From positions 992,001 to 1,056,000 of the forward strand of contig JBMNMS010000001.1 of assembly GCA_050953445.1 (NCBI GenBank): DNA of 64,000 bases, read 5' to 3'. Position 1 is the stretch's first letter; each line of letters begins with the position of its first letter. The notes beneath the pieces are model-generated. The model saw nothing but the letters and a program-made list of their open reading frames with translations. It did no database searches and had not been told where the DNA came from. Below, one piece after another: positions 1 to 8,709 of this stretch. The translations under genes were made by a program, and so were the position numbers. This stretch comes from JBMNMS01 sp050953445 (lineage in GTDB: Bacteria; Bacillota; Clostridia; Peptostreptococcales; Anaerovoracaceae).

Positions 1-2
1 CA

Positions 3-1112
3 GTAAGGGGACCCATAATACAGGCACAGTTTATCGAGACAATCCTGCTGCTATGTATAAATCATGCAAGCCTTATAGCCACAAAGGCAAATCGAATCGT
101 GCGGGCAGCAAAGGGTAGAGGTGTCATGGAATTTGGAACCAGGAGAGCCCATGGAAGCTCCAGTGCTGTTCAGGGGGCAAGGGCGGCCTATATCGGTGGA
201 TGCATAGGCACGGCCTGTGCTATAGCGGAGCGGGATTATAAGGTTCCGGCTCTTGGAACCATGGCCCATAGCTGGGTTCAGATGTTTGATACCGAGTACG
301 AGGCCTTTAAGGCTTATGCGGAGCTGTATCCGGATAATTGCGTATTGCTTGTGGATACATACAATGTTTTGAAATCCGGTATTCCCAATGCTATCAGGGT
401 ATTTAAAGAAACCAGGCCCAAGAAAATGGGAATCAGAATAGACAGCGGCGATGTAACCTATCTTTCAAGGAATTCCAGGGAGATGTTGGATAAGGCAGGA
501 CTTAAAGATGTTAAGATAGTGGCATCAAACTCTTTAGACGAGCATCTCATAGGAAACCTTCTGCTTCAAGGGGCCTGCATCGATTCCTTTGGTGTAGGCG
601 AGAGGCTTATAACTGCCAGATCAGAGCCTGTTTTCGGCGGAGTCTATAAGTTGGTGGCCGTTGAGGAGGAAGGAAGGATAATACCTAAGATAAAAATAAG
701 TGAAAATATAGAGAAAATTACAAACCCGGGCTTCAAATCTCCCATGAGGCTATACGATGACTGTACTGGAAAAGCTCTGGCAGATGTAATAGTTCTTAAA
801 GGTGAAAAGATTGTGGAAGGTGAACCCTATACTATTTTCGACCCTCAATTCGTATGGAAGCGAAAAACCATGACAAATTTTACGGTGAGGGAATTGCAGG
901 TTCCAATTTTTGAAAGGGGAAAATTAGTATATGATCTGCCTGACATAGAAGCTATTCGGGATTACTGCCAGCAGCAGATAAATACCCTGTGGGATGAAAT
1001 GCTAAGATTTGAAAATCCCCATAAGTATTATGTGGATCTTTCTCAGAAGCTTTGGGATATGAAAACAGATCTGATCCGCGGATGTGAAACGGAGATACAA
1101 TCATTAACATAA
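3..1112 (+). CDS. pncB: Nicotinate phosphoribosyltransferase, 5' end outside window
   Basis: This is the 3' part of a nicotinate phosphoribosyltransferase, which makes nicotinate mononucleotide from nicotinate and PRPP in the Preiss-Handler NAD salvage pathway in the cytoplasm. The reading frame is open from base 3 with no stop, and the upstream residues (PIIQAQFIET, then CINHASLIATKANR) are typical of the family, so the gene begins left of the window and the GTG at 99 is not the true start. Visible family motifs are EFGTRRAHG, the GTMAHSW segment and RIDSGDVTYLSR. It ends 21 bases before the ilvE start, so the two may be co-transcribed. The identification is confident; the N-terminal length is unknown. 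Confidence 0.93.
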   Translation, partial: VRGPIIQAQFIETILLLCINHASLIATKANRIVRAAKGRGVMEFGTRRAHGSSSAVQGARAAYIGGCIGTACAIAERDYKVPALGTMAHSWVQMFDTEYEAFKAYAELYPDNCVLLVDTYNVLKSGIPNAIRVFKETRPKKMGIRIDSGDVTYLSRNSREMLDKAGLKDVKIVASNSLDEHLIGNLLLQGACIDSFGVGERLITARSEPVFGGVYKLVAVEEEGRIIPKIKISENIEKITNPGFKSPMRLYDDCTGKALADVIVLKGEKIVEGEPYTIFDPQFVWKRKTMTNFTVRELQVPIFERGKLVYDLPDIEAIRDYCQQQINTLWDEMLRFENPHKYYVDLSQKLWDMKTDLIRGCETEIQSLT

Positions 1113-1133
1113 TAAATGGAAGGAGAAACCTTA

Positions 1134-2204
1134 ATGGGCAAGTATGATTTTTCTGTGACAAGGACAAGGGCGTCAAAGGCCAAAAGACCGGAATCGGAGT
1201 TGACTTTTGGAGTGGATTTTACAGATCACATGTTTATTATGGATTACACAGAGGGCGTGGGATGGCATGATGGAAGGATAGTGCCCTACGGACCCCTTTC
1301 GTTGGACCCCGCATCTGTAGTTCTTCACTACGCCCAGGAAATGTTCGAAGGGCTCAAAGCTTATAAAGCTAAGGATGGAAGGGTGTTGCTTTTTCGACCT
1401 GATAAAAATGCGGAAAGGACAAAAAACACTAACGAAAGAATGTGTATTCCCTATTTGCCGGAAGATCTCATGGTGGAAGCCATAAAGGCTCTGGTTAGGG
1501 TGGACAGGGACTGGATTCCTGAGGCAGAGGGTACATCTCTTTATATTCGCCCCTTTATTATCGCTACGGAGGCTTTTTTAGGTGTGAGGGAATCTCATAA
1601 CTATATGTTTATAATCATACTTTCCCCCGTTGGCCCTTATTACAAAGAGGGGCTGGCACCGACGAAGATATTCGTGGAGGACGAATTTGTCAGGGCGGTT
1701 CCCGGAGGCACCGGATATGCAAAGACAGGGGGCAATTATGCTGCGGGTTTAAAATCCCAGGAAAAAGCTCAAAGTATGGGGTATTCACAGGTGCTTTGGC
1801 TGGATGGTGCAGAAAGGAAGTATGTGGAGGAAATAGGAACCTCCAATGCTTTTTTCGTCATAGATGGGGAGATTGTAACCGCACCCCTTGAAGGCACTAT
1901 ATTGCCGGGGATAACCAGGGATTCCGCCATTACCCTTTTAAAGGATTGGGGCTATCAGGTCAGGGAGAAGAGGATTACCATTCAAGATGTTTACGATGCC
2001 CACGATGAAGGTAAGTTAGAGGAGATTTTTGCCACGGGTACGGCTGCTGTCATCTCCCCTGTAGGAGAACTATGTTGGCAGGGGCGCAAGATAACCATAA
2101 ATGGCGGAAAAATTGGCAGGGTTTCGCAAAGACTTTACGATGAATTGACGGGGATTCAACTGGGCGAAAAAGAAGATAAATTTAATTGGATAGTAGAGGT
2201 CTGA
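1134..2204 (+). CDS. ilvE: Branched-chain amino acid aminotransferase
   Basis: This 356-residue fold-type IV PLP enzyme is the branched-chain aminotransferase that exchanges amino groups between Leu/Ile/Val and 2-oxoglutarate. The PLP lysine is Lys197 in GYAKTGGNYA, and YIRPFIIATE and EEIGTSNAFFV are typical family segments. An in-frame ATG exists at 1116, but the GGAAGGAG at 1118-1125 lies inside that extension and is correctly spaced for the ATG at 1134 (MGKYDF), which is therefore preferred. It follows pncB closely and is probably in the same transcript. No T-box leader is visible upstream. Confidence 0.95.
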   Translation: MGKYDFSVTRTRASKAKRPESELTFGVDFTDHMFIMDYTEGVGWHDGRIVPYGPLSLDPASVVLHYAQEMFEGLKAYKAKDGRVLLFRPDKNAERTKNTNERMCIPYLPEDLMVEAIKALVRVDRDWIPEAEGTSLYIRPFIIATEAFLGVRESHNYMFIIILSPVGPYYKEGLAPTKIFVEDEFVRAVPGGTGYAKTGGNYAAGLKSQEKAQSMGYSQVLWLDGAERKYVEEIGTSNAFFVIDGEIVTAPLEGTILPGITRDSAITLLKDWGYQVREKRITIQDVYDAHDEGKLEEIFATGTAAVISPVGELCWQGRKITINGGKIGRVSQRLYDELTGIQLGEKEDKFNWIVEV

Positions 2205-2244
2205 TTAAAGACGAACAATTAATGGACATAATCTGCATAACAGG

Positions 2245-2291
2245 CTCCCTCCTTGAATAGATTTTATTGAGAATCTTGCAAAAGGAGGGAG
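2245..2291 (+). promoter_or_regulatory. Hairpin sequestering the RBS of the next gene
   Basis: CTCCCTCCTT at 2245-2254 is the perfect 10-base complement of AAGGAGGGAG at 2282-2291, which contains the Shine-Dalgarno sequence of the GTG start at 2299. The arms are separated by 27 bases. No T-run follows the stem, so it does not look like a terminator. A structure of this kind would be expected to limit translation initiation; that role is inferred. Confidence 0.55.
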
Positions 2292-2298
2292 TTTAGTT

Positions 2299-2769
2299 GT
2301 GGGCAGATTTAAAAACAGATTTGGAGGTTCCGGTAAAAAGTCGTTAAAGAAGATAGCCATAGGTCTCATGGGGGTTGCATTAATCGGTGCAATGGGATTT
2401 TTTGTTTTAGGGGGAAAGGATTCGGTGAAGTACACTATTTTAGAGGAGAAGCAAATACCCCAGCAGATTATTTCCGAGGTGATACCCCAGTATCGACAAT
2501 TGGAGCGCGCACTGGCCTGTGTAGTCGATGGAAAGATATATGTGGTAGCTACGAGGGGAGAGAAGCCCACATCTGGATATGAAATATCCATCGATAAGAT
2601 GTATATTGAAAAGGATGGAGGGAAGACCAATTTGGTTGTTTGTACCGTATTTAAAGACCCCAAGGCAGGAATGTCACTAAGCCAGGTGCTTACATATCCG
2701 TTTCAGGTGGCAGAAACGGATCTTAAATCATTGCCGGAGGGGATACAGTTAAAAGTTCAGTATGAATAA
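2299..2769 (+). CDS. PrcB-like C-terminal domain membrane-anchored protein
   Basis: A 156-residue protein with a basic N-terminus (many Lys/Arg in residues 1-21), one membrane segment at about 22-39 and an extracytoplasmic domain. The segment RGEKPTSGYEISIDKM followed by a beta-rich stretch resembles the PrcB C-terminal domain found in many Firmicutes surface proteins; the biochemical role of that domain is not established. The start is GTG with a strong AAGGAGG 10 bases upstream, buried in the hairpin described at 2245-2291. It stands between ilvE and the convergent rodA and may be its own unit. The domain name is moderately sure; no specific function is claimed. Confidence 0.7.
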   Translation: MGRFKNRFGGSGKKSLKKIAIGLMGVALIGAMGFFVLGGKDSVKYTILEEKQIPQQIISEVIPQYRQLERALACVVDGKIYVVATRGEKPTSGYEISIDKMYIEKDGGKTNLVVCTVFKDPKAGMSLSQVLTYPFQVAETDLKSLPEGIQLKVQYE

Positions 2770-2790
2770 AGGGAGCAAAACATATTTACT

Positions 2791-2832
2791 TTGCGATACC
2801 TTAAATTTATTTGAATTTACGGTATCGCAAAA
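2791..2832. terminator. Bidirectional intrinsic terminator between convergent genes
   Basis: TTTGCGATACC and GGTATCGCAAA form an 11-bp perfect outer stem, continued by an AT-rich inner stem with one mismatch, around an ATTT loop. A-rich and T-rich flanks on both sides fit termination of the PrcB-like gene from the left and rodA from the right. Confidence 0.8.
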
Positions 2833-2834
2833 AC

Positions 2835-3947
2835 TTAGAAGTTAATCACCTTGCTTCTCATGCAGACATTTAGAATAAGACCTAAGGCTATCATATTGGC
2901 TAAAACGGAACTGCCGCCGGAGCTTATAAATGGCAGGGTTACACCGGTGACGGGCATAAGTCCCATGGTCATGCCTATGTTTTCGAAAATCTGAAAGAAA
3001 AACATTGAAAACAGTCCTATGACTATAAGGCTTCCAAACATATCCTTAGCGGATCGGGCTATTTTAAGTATCTGATAAAGGAATAACATATAAAGGAGTA
3101 TTACTATACCGCCGCCCAACAAGCCCCATTCCTCGGAAATAACCGAAAAAATGAAGTCGGATTCCCTTACGGGGAGAAACTTTAATTCCTTTTGGGTGCC
3201 TTGAAAAAGTCCCTTTCCCAACACACCCCCTGAGCCTATGGCAGCTTTTGAATTCCAAACCTGATAATTACCGATTAGTTGTAAATTATCAGGATGTAAA
3301 AAGGCATCGATTCTTACCTTCTGGTGGATTGTCATAAAGCGATAAGCTATGGGTATGGATAGCACACCGACCCCCGCAGCCTTTGCATAAAGCTTTCCAT
3401 TTACTCCAGCGGCGAAGATCATGATTAGGGCAATAAAGAAAATTACCAGAGCATTGCCTAAATCATTTTGAAAAACCGCTATTATAATCAGGAAGGGAGC
3501 TGCATAAAGCCCTGCGGATAGAAGCCCTTTGAGATTGCTCAAGGACTCCCTGTTCCTGGAAAGATATGCGGCATATAGCAACACGAAAGATATTTTCACA
3601 AATTCTGCCGGTTGCGCATGGATGGGGCCAAGTTTGATCCAGCCCAAAGAACCTCCTTGAAGTGATCCGAGACCAGGTATATATACGGTTAGGAGGAACA
3701 GCAAAGAAACCACATAAAAGAATTTTTCCATGGTTTCGAATCGGGTGTAGTTTAAAGCTAATATAAGGCCTAAAGCGATAAAGCCCAAGACAAAGGCTAC
3801 AGCTTGAATTATGATTCCCCGGGTTACAATGAAGGAACCCTCATAGGTTGCACTGCCTATCATCAATATGCTGATGGCTCCAAAAAGCAGGGGCAGGAAC
3901 AGCAAAACCTTATCCAGATTCTTTAATAAATTGTTAAAATAGTTCAT
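2835..3947 (-). CDS. rodA: SEDS-family peptidoglycan polymerase, RodA type
   Basis: A 370-residue polytopic membrane protein of the SEDS family (RodA/FtsW/SpoVE), the glycosyltransferases that polymerise lipid II. About ten hydrophobic segments are visible. Signature stretches are LGWIKLGPIHAQPAEFVKIS, RESDFIFSVISEEWG (carrying the conserved acidic residue of the active region) and the C-terminal TLPFISSGGSS. The absence of a long FtsW-like tail and the overall length favour RodA, the elongation enzyme, over FtsW or SpoVE, but these are hard to separate by eye. The start is ATG with GAGG upstream. It is divergent from the RNase Y gene and converges on the PrcB-like gene. Confidence 0.88.
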   Translation of the reverse strand: MNYFNNLLKNLDKVLLFLPLLFGAISILMIGSATYEGSFIVTRGIIIQAVAFVLGFIALGLILALNYTRFETMEKFFYVVSLLFLLTVYIPGLGSLQGGSLGWIKLGPIHAQPAEFVKISFVLLYAAYLSRNRESLSNLKGLLSAGLYAAPFLIIIAVFQNDLGNALVIFFIALIMIFAAGVNGKLYAKAAGVGVLSIPIAYRFMTIHQKVRIDAFLHPDNLQLIGNYQVWNSKAAIGSGGVLGKGLFQGTQKELKFLPVRESDFIFSVISEEWGLLGGGIVILLYMLFLYQILKIARSAKDMFGSLIVIGLFSMFFFQIFENIGMTMGLMPVTGVTLPFISSGGSSVLANMIALGLILNVCMRSKVINF

Positions 3948-3966
3948 ACAGCAACCCTCAATCCGC

Positions 3967-3994
3967 TTGACATAGCTATCCCTAACATTATAAT
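3967..3994 (+). promoter_or_regulatory. Strong SigA-type promoter of RNase Y gene
   Basis: A full-consensus TTGACA (3967-3972) and a full-consensus TATAAT (3989-3994) are separated by 16 bases, about 80 bases before the RNase Y start. This is the best housekeeping promoter in the window. Confidence 0.85.
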
Positions 3995-4072
3995 ATAATA
4001 TATGTGTTTATATCAATAATATATTGGGATACAAGGAAATAAAGATCTTACAATTGAATAGGAGGTGCATGG

Positions 4073-5617
4073 ATTATTTCGCCGTTTATAGGAATAATCA
4101 TCGGAATTGTAGCCTTAGCCCTTGGGCTTTTGGTTGGATATATATTCAGAAAAACTGTAGGGGAAAAAGAGATTGGAAGCGCCGAGCAGAAAGCGAAGAA
4201 TATAATCCTGGATGCCGAAAACAAATCGGAAACTATTAAAAAAGAGATTACGATTGAGGCCAAAGAGGAAGCCCATCGCCTTAGAAGTGAAGTGGAAAGA
4301 GAAGTAAGGGAAAGAAGGGCTGAAGTAACAAAATCCGAAAGGAGGCTTATTCAGAAGGAAGAAGCCATCGACAAAAAAATTGAGAATTTGGAGAAGCGTG
4401 AGGAAGGAATAGTCAAAACCGAGCGCAGATTGGAAGAAAAGGAAAACGAGCTTGACGGGTTTATTTCTAAGCAGATAGAAGAATTAGAGCGAATATCAGG
4501 ATATTCGGTTGAGGAAGCTAAAGGGTTGCTCCTCTCCAACGTTGAAAAAGAGATTCGTGTCGAAGCTTCGATAATGATAAAAGAGATAGAGTCAAAAGCC
4601 AAGGAGGAAGCAGACAAAAAAGCAAAAGAGATTATCACCGGAGCCATACAAAGATGTGCAGCGGATCATGTTGCTGAAAGTACCGTTTCAGTGGTAGCCC
4701 TTCCCAATGATGAAATGAAGGGAAGGATTATCGGGAGAGAGGGACGAAATATCCGGGCTATTGAGACTATGACAGGTATAGATTTGATCATAGATGATAC
4801 ACCGGAGGCAGTGATTTTGTCCGGTTTTGATCCGGTAAGAAGAGAGATAGCACGAATTGCGCTGGAAAAACTAATTATCGATGGACGTATTCATCCGACC
4901 AGAATCGAAGAAATGGTGGAAAAGGCAGAAAAAGAGGTCAACAACATCATTAAAGAGGAAGGCGAGCAAGCCACTTTTGATGTAGGGATACATAATCTAC
5001 ATCCAGAGTTAGTGAGGTTACTGGGAAGATTGAAATACCGGACAAGTTACGGTCAAAATGTTTTGAAGCACTCCATTGAGGTGGCGCATCTGGCTGGCCT
5101 TATGGCCGGCGAGTTAGGGCTGGATGTTAAATTAGCCAAGCGTGCCGGTTTGCTCCACGATATAGGGAAGGCCATGGACCACGAGGTGGAGGGTACACAT
5201 GTGGACATAGGCATAGATTTACTGAGAAAGTATAAGGAAAGCGAAGCCGTAATAAATGGTATGGCGGCACATCATGGGGATTATGAGGCAAAGAATTTTG
5301 AAGCGGTTTTAATCACGGCGGCCGATGCGCTTTCGGCAGCCAGACCTGGCGCCAGAAGGGAAACCCTTGAAGCCTACATTAAAAGGCTGCATGCCCTGGA
5401 GGAAATCGCAAACACCACCGGTGGTGTTGAGAAATCATATGCTATACAGGCCGGTAGAGAGATTCGCATCTTAGCTAAGCCGGAAGAAATGGGAGATGAG
5501 GAAATCGTATTCCTCGCCCGTGAAATAAGCAAGAGGATAGAAAATGAATTGGAGTATCCCGGACAGATTAAAGTAAATGTTATACGGGAAACGAGAGCCA
5601 TTGAGTATGCCAAGTAG
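4073..5617 (+). CDS. rny: Ribonuclease Y (start codon problematic)
   Basis: Ribonuclease Y, the membrane-anchored endoribonuclease that initiates mRNA decay in Firmicutes. From base 4073 it would be 514 residues, close to the usual 510-520. Domain order: N-terminal membrane helix (SPFIGIIIGIVALALGLLVG), a long charged coiled coil, a KH domain (MKGRIIGREGRNIRA), an HD domain (LLHDIGKAMDHEVEG) and the conserved C-terminus ending VIRETRAIEYAK. The frame contains no ATG, GTG or TTG before TTG 4130, which would delete the anchor. The only ATG after the AGGAGG (4069) is in another frame. ATT at 4073 lies 7 bases after GGAGG and is taken here as a provisional start. A short deletion or assembly error is an alternative explanation. 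Confidence 0.9.
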   Translation: MISPFIGIIIGIVALALGLLVGYIFRKTVGEKEIGSAEQKAKNIILDAENKSETIKKEITIEAKEEAHRLRSEVEREVRERRAEVTKSERRLIQKEEAIDKKIENLEKREEGIVKTERRLEEKENELDGFISKQIEELERISGYSVEEAKGLLLSNVEKEIRVEASIMIKEIESKAKEEADKKAKEIITGAIQRCAADHVAESTVSVVALPNDEMKGRIIGREGRNIRAIETMTGIDLIIDDTPEAVILSGFDPVRREIARIALEKLIIDGRIHPTRIEEMVEKAEKEVNNIIKEEGEQATFDVGIHNLHPELVRLLGRLKYRTSYGQNVLKHSIEVAHLAGLMAGELGLDVKLAKRAGLLHDIGKAMDHEVEGTHVDIGIDLLRKYKESEAVINGMAAHHGDYEAKNFEAVLITAADALSAARPGARRETLEAYIKRLHALEEIANTTGGVEKSYAIQAGREIRILAKPEEMGDEEIVFLAREISKRIENELEYPGQIKVNVIRETRAIEYAK

Positions 5618-5647
5618 ATTATTGAGACGATAAATAAACATAAAAGG

Positions 5648-5687
5648 ATCGGCATAGTTTGGTACTGAATACCTGCTATGCCGATTT
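5648..5687 (+). terminator. Intrinsic terminator after RNase Y gene
   Basis: ATCGGCATAG (5648-5657) pairs perfectly with CTATGCCGAT (5675-5684) and is followed by TTT and further T-rich sequence, 31 bases after the RNase Y stop codon. Confidence 0.75.
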
Positions 5688-5824
5688 TACTTCTATTTCC
5701 TCCGGGATCTTCTGTGTCGGGAATGATTGTCAGTACACATCGACATAATAGATAAGGGGAAATATCTTATAAAAGGAAATAACGGGTTAGATTGTATATG
5801 AAGGACAGAGAGGACAGATAAGGC

Positions 5825-7024
5825 ATGTTTGTTTATTTGGACAATAGTGCTACCACAAAGCCCCATGAAGATGTTATCAAAGAGGTGAGGAAAATGATGG
5901 AGGAGGACTTTGGAAATCCTTCATCTTTACATTCAATGGGGGTTACAGCGGAAAGAGCTGTAAAAAAGGCTAGGAAGGCTGTAGCTGGAGCTTTAAGAGC
6001 AAGTGAAAAGGAGATATATTTTACCTGTGGCGGAACAGAGGGAAATAATGCAGCGATCTTCGGTTCTGCCAGAGCCAGAAGGAAACGGGGAAAGAGGATA
6101 ATAACATCCAGGGCAGAACACGCCTCCGTATTAGAAGCATTCAGATGCCTGGAAGGGCAGGGGTTTGTAGTGGATTATCTGGATGTGGATGAAAAAGGAA
6201 GCGTTCCAATTGAAAACTTAGAGAATGCCTTAAGGGATGATACGATTTTGGTATCCTTGATGGTTGTAAACAATGAACTGGGCACAATTTCTCCTATAAA
6301 AGAATATGCTTCTTTGATAAAATCCAAAAGTAATGGAATTTTTCACTGTGACGCAGTCCAGGCATTGGGGAAGATACCCTTTGAACCGGAGTGCACAGGT
6401 GTAGATTTGGCAGTGATCAGCGGTCATAAGGTACATGGGCCAAAGGGAACGGGAGCAATATACATTAATAGGAGCCTTACCATTCCCCCCCTTCTGTATG
6501 GTGGAGGTCAAGAGGCGGGATTTCGCTCCGGCACGGAAAATGTACCGGGTATAGCTGGTTTTGGAATTGCGGTGGATAATATTGTAGGGGCAGAAGAAGG
6601 GGAGGCAGGCAAGCTGGCACGGTTGCGGCGGAGACTTCTTGAAGGGCTCCGGGCAGAGGTTAAGGATATCATAATAAACAGCTATGAATGGGCTTATGGG
6701 GAAAGGGACGGAATCGGATTATCCAGCCCGGCGATTTTAAATGTTAGCTTTTTAGGCTGTCCCGGTGAGGCGCTTCTTCATAGTCTGGAACAACGAAATA
6801 TTTATGTATCCACGGGGGCAGCGTGTTCATCCCGCAAAAAAGGAAGTCATGTACTTGCTTCCGCAGGTCTTTCGGAAGAGGTAGTTTCGTCGGCCATCAG
6901 GTTCAGCTTCTGTGCACAGAATAAAGAGGAAGAAGTTGATTATGTGGTAGAGGAAATCAAACAGGCAGTTAATCGAATCAGAAAGGTAACCAGATATAAA
7001 GGAGAAAGGCGATTTGGAAGGTAA
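5825..7024 (+). CDS. Cysteine desulfurase (NifS/IscS family), ThiI partner
   Basis: A 399-residue class V aminotransferase-fold cysteine desulfurase that would release sulfur from cysteine as a persulfide. The PLP lysine is Lys202 in SGHKVHGPKG, and the persulfide cysteine is Cys334 in TGAACSSRKKGS. The cofactor region TCGGTEGNNAA and FRSGTENVPG are also present. The gene overlaps thiI by 11 bases, so it most likely feeds sulfur to ThiI for 4-thiouridine in tRNA and possibly the thiazole of thiamine; this partnership is known in Firmicutes, where this desulfurase is often called NifZ or IscS. It starts with ATG, with a modest GA-rich ribosome binding region upstream. Confidence 0.93.
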   Translation: MFVYLDNSATTKPHEDVIKEVRKMMEEDFGNPSSLHSMGVTAERAVKKARKAVAGALRASEKEIYFTCGGTEGNNAAIFGSARARRKRGKRIITSRAEHASVLEAFRCLEGQGFVVDYLDVDEKGSVPIENLENALRDDTILVSLMVVNNELGTISPIKEYASLIKSKSNGIFHCDAVQALGKIPFEPECTGVDLAVISGHKVHGPKGTGAIYINRSLTIPPLLYGGGQEAGFRSGTENVPGIAGFGIAVDNIVGAEEGEAGKLARLRRRLLEGLRAEVKDIIINSYEWAYGERDGIGLSSPAILNVSFLGCPGEALLHSLEQRNIYVSTGAACSSRKKGSHVLASAGLSEEVVSSAIRFSFCAQNKEEEVDYVVEEIKQAVNRIRKVTRYKGERRFGR

Positions 7025-8201
7025 ACAGGCATATATTGTTCGCTATGGTGAGGTTGCGCTAAAGGGTATGAACAAGCCATATTTTGAGCGAATGTTAATG
7101 GATAGAATCAGGAGAGTCTTAAAGAAATTTGAAGGAACAACGGTGACTAAAAAGGAAGGATTGGTTATAGTACATGCACCTTCGGACTTTCCCCAGGACG
7201 AAATCATTATGGAAATTTCAAGAGTTTTTGGCGTCGCATCCATCAGCCCTGCAATGGAGGTTGAAAGCAATCTGGAGAAAATAGGTTCCGGAGCTGTGGA
7301 GTATATGGACAGGCTTATCAAGGAGAAAGATGTTAGAACTTTTAAGGTGGAGGCACGCCGCTCAGATAAGGACTTTCCCCTCACATCCCCGGAGATAGCA
7401 AAAAAGGTGGGAGCAAGAGTATTGACCGGTTGCAAGGTTTTAAAGGTGGATGTCCACGAACCGGATTGTCTGCTTTTTGTGCATGTTCGAAAGGAATGTA
7501 CTTACATTTATGAGCAAAAGGTTTCCGCCTTTGGCGGTTTGCCTCTTGGTACCAATGGTAAGGGGCTTATCCTCCTCTCCGGAGGGATAGATAGCCCGGT
7601 TGCAGCTTTTATGATGGCGAAAAGGGGCATGTATATTGAAGCGGTACATTTTCATTCTTACCCTTATACCAGCGAAAGAGCTTGGGAAAAGGTTCGGGAA
7701 TTAGGTCAGGTTTTGTCCGATTATTGTGGGAGGATAAGAATCCATAGTGTAAACCTTCTCCCCATTCAGGAACAGATTGTGGAGCACTGTCCCGAGGATG
7801 AGATGACAATTCTGATAAGACGTTTTATGATGAAGTTAGCGGAACGAATCGCCATTGAAACATCCAGCCTCATGTTGATAACAGGTGAAAACTTAGGACA
7901 GGTGGCAAGTCAGACGGCGGAGGCTTTGGTGGTAACCGATGCTGCTGTAACACTGCCGGTTATGAGGCCTTTGATAGCAATGGATAAGGCGGACATAATA
8001 CAACTGGCAAAAGAGATAGGAACCTATGAAATATCTATACAACCCTTTGAGGACTGCTGTACGGTTTTCTTGCCCAAACATCCCAGGACTAAGCCTAAAT
8101 TGGAATACATTTTGAAATCAGAATCAAAATTGGATGTGGGAGACCTAATGGAGGAGGCCTTATCACAAAGGGAGATCGTTACAATTCAACCACAAGATTG
8201 A
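7014..8201 (+). CDS. thiI: tRNA 4-thiouridine synthetase ThiI
   Basis: ThiI, 395 residues, adenylates U8 of tRNA and transfers sulfur to form 4-thiouridine. N-terminal ferredoxin-like and THUMP regions (about 1-165) are followed by the PP-loop ATP pyrophosphatase motif SGGIDSP near residue 189. The C-terminal rhodanese domain of the enterobacterial enzyme is absent, which is normal for Firmicutes. The start is TTG at 7014 inside the end of the desulfurase gene, with GGAGAAAGG just upstream; translational coupling is likely. The next gene (spoIIAA) begins 106 bases later behind its own control region. Confidence 0.94.
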   Translation: MEGKQAYIVRYGEVALKGMNKPYFERMLMDRIRRVLKKFEGTTVTKKEGLVIVHAPSDFPQDEIIMEISRVFGVASISPAMEVESNLEKIGSGAVEYMDRLIKEKDVRTFKVEARRSDKDFPLTSPEIAKKVGARVLTGCKVLKVDVHEPDCLLFVHVRKECTYIYEQKVSAFGGLPLGTNGKGLILLSGGIDSPVAAFMMAKRGMYIEAVHFHSYPYTSERAWEKVRELGQVLSDYCGRIRIHSVNLLPIQEQIVEHCPEDEMTILIRRFMMKLAERIAIETSSLMLITGENLGQVASQTAEALVVTDAAVTLPVMRPLIAMDKADIIQLAKEIGTYEISIQPFEDCCTVFLPKHPRTKPKLEYILKSESKLDVGDLMEEALSQREIVTIQPQD

Positions 8202-8215
8202 TAAAACCATGTTAT

Positions 8216-8222
8216 TTCGACA
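8216..8222. promoter_or_regulatory. Candidate Spo0A box upstream of spoIIA operon
   Basis: TTCGACA is the reverse complement of TGTCGAA, the 0A-box consensus (TGNCGAA) bound by phosphorylated Spo0A. It lies 86 bases before spoIIAA, where Spo0A and SigH control the operon in Bacillus. A TATAAT at 8277-8282 lies closer to the gene but lacks a good TTGACA; no clear SigH promoter could be aligned. A single 7-mer is weak evidence. Confidence 0.45.
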
Positions 8223-8307
8223 AAAATAGATTATAATCCCCTTTTTATCCTAAGGACAAGCTTGCTTTTGCAACGGTATAATAGATTTTGGGAGGAGGGG
8301 ATTTTCT

Positions 8308-8709
8308 ATGGGTATCACTATGGATGTCAAATATGAAATAACGGACGATATTTTAATAGCCAGACTTTCAGGGGAGCTGGATCATCACTCCGCTACTATG
8401 GTAAGGAAGGATATAGATCAGGCAATAGATGCATTTCAAGCTGTTAATCTAATACTTATCCTGGAACAGGTTTCGTTTATGGATAGTGCAGGAATAGGCG
8501 TCGTCGTAGGCAGATATAATAAAATGAAGGGCAGGGGGGGCAGGATCTTCCTGACAGGCGGCGGGGAATATCTGCGCCGGATTTTGGAAATGTCAGGTGT
8601 CTATACAATAATCGATCATTATGAAAAGGTTGAGGATGTCGTAAGGTTGATTGAAAGAAACCGGGAAGAAGGGAAGGGGGGAGATAGGGATGAAACCCAA
8701 AGAGATTAA
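8308..8709 (+). CDS. spoIIAA: Anti-sigma factor antagonist SpoIIAA
   Basis: A STAS-domain anti-anti-sigma factor of 133 residues that, when dephosphorylated, binds SpoIIAB and frees SigF in the forespore. The phosphorylation serine is Ser60 in SFMDSAGIGV, equivalent to Ser58 of B. subtilis. SGELDHHSA near the N-terminus is typical. The protein is about 15 residues longer than the Bacillus one because a charged tail runs 20 bases into spoIIAB, suggesting translational coupling. The ATG is preceded by a strong GGGAGGAGGGG. Confidence 0.95.
   Translation: MGITMDVKYEITDDILIARLSGELDHHSATMVRKDIDQAIDAFQAVNLILILEQVSFMDSAGIGVVVGRYNKMKGRGGRIFLTGGGEYLRRILEMSGVYTIIDHYEKVEDVVRLIERNREEGKGGDRDETQRD

Noticed and set aside
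4069..4239. ORF from ATG 4069 (MDYFAVYRNNHRN...) as a separate leader gene
   Set aside because: It overlaps the RNase Y anchor region in another frame and its sequence is low-complexity frameshift product; the conserved membrane helix is in the other frame.
4130..5617. TTG 4130 as the true RNase Y start
   Set aside because: It would cut the conserved N-terminal membrane anchor in half and has no ribosome binding site.
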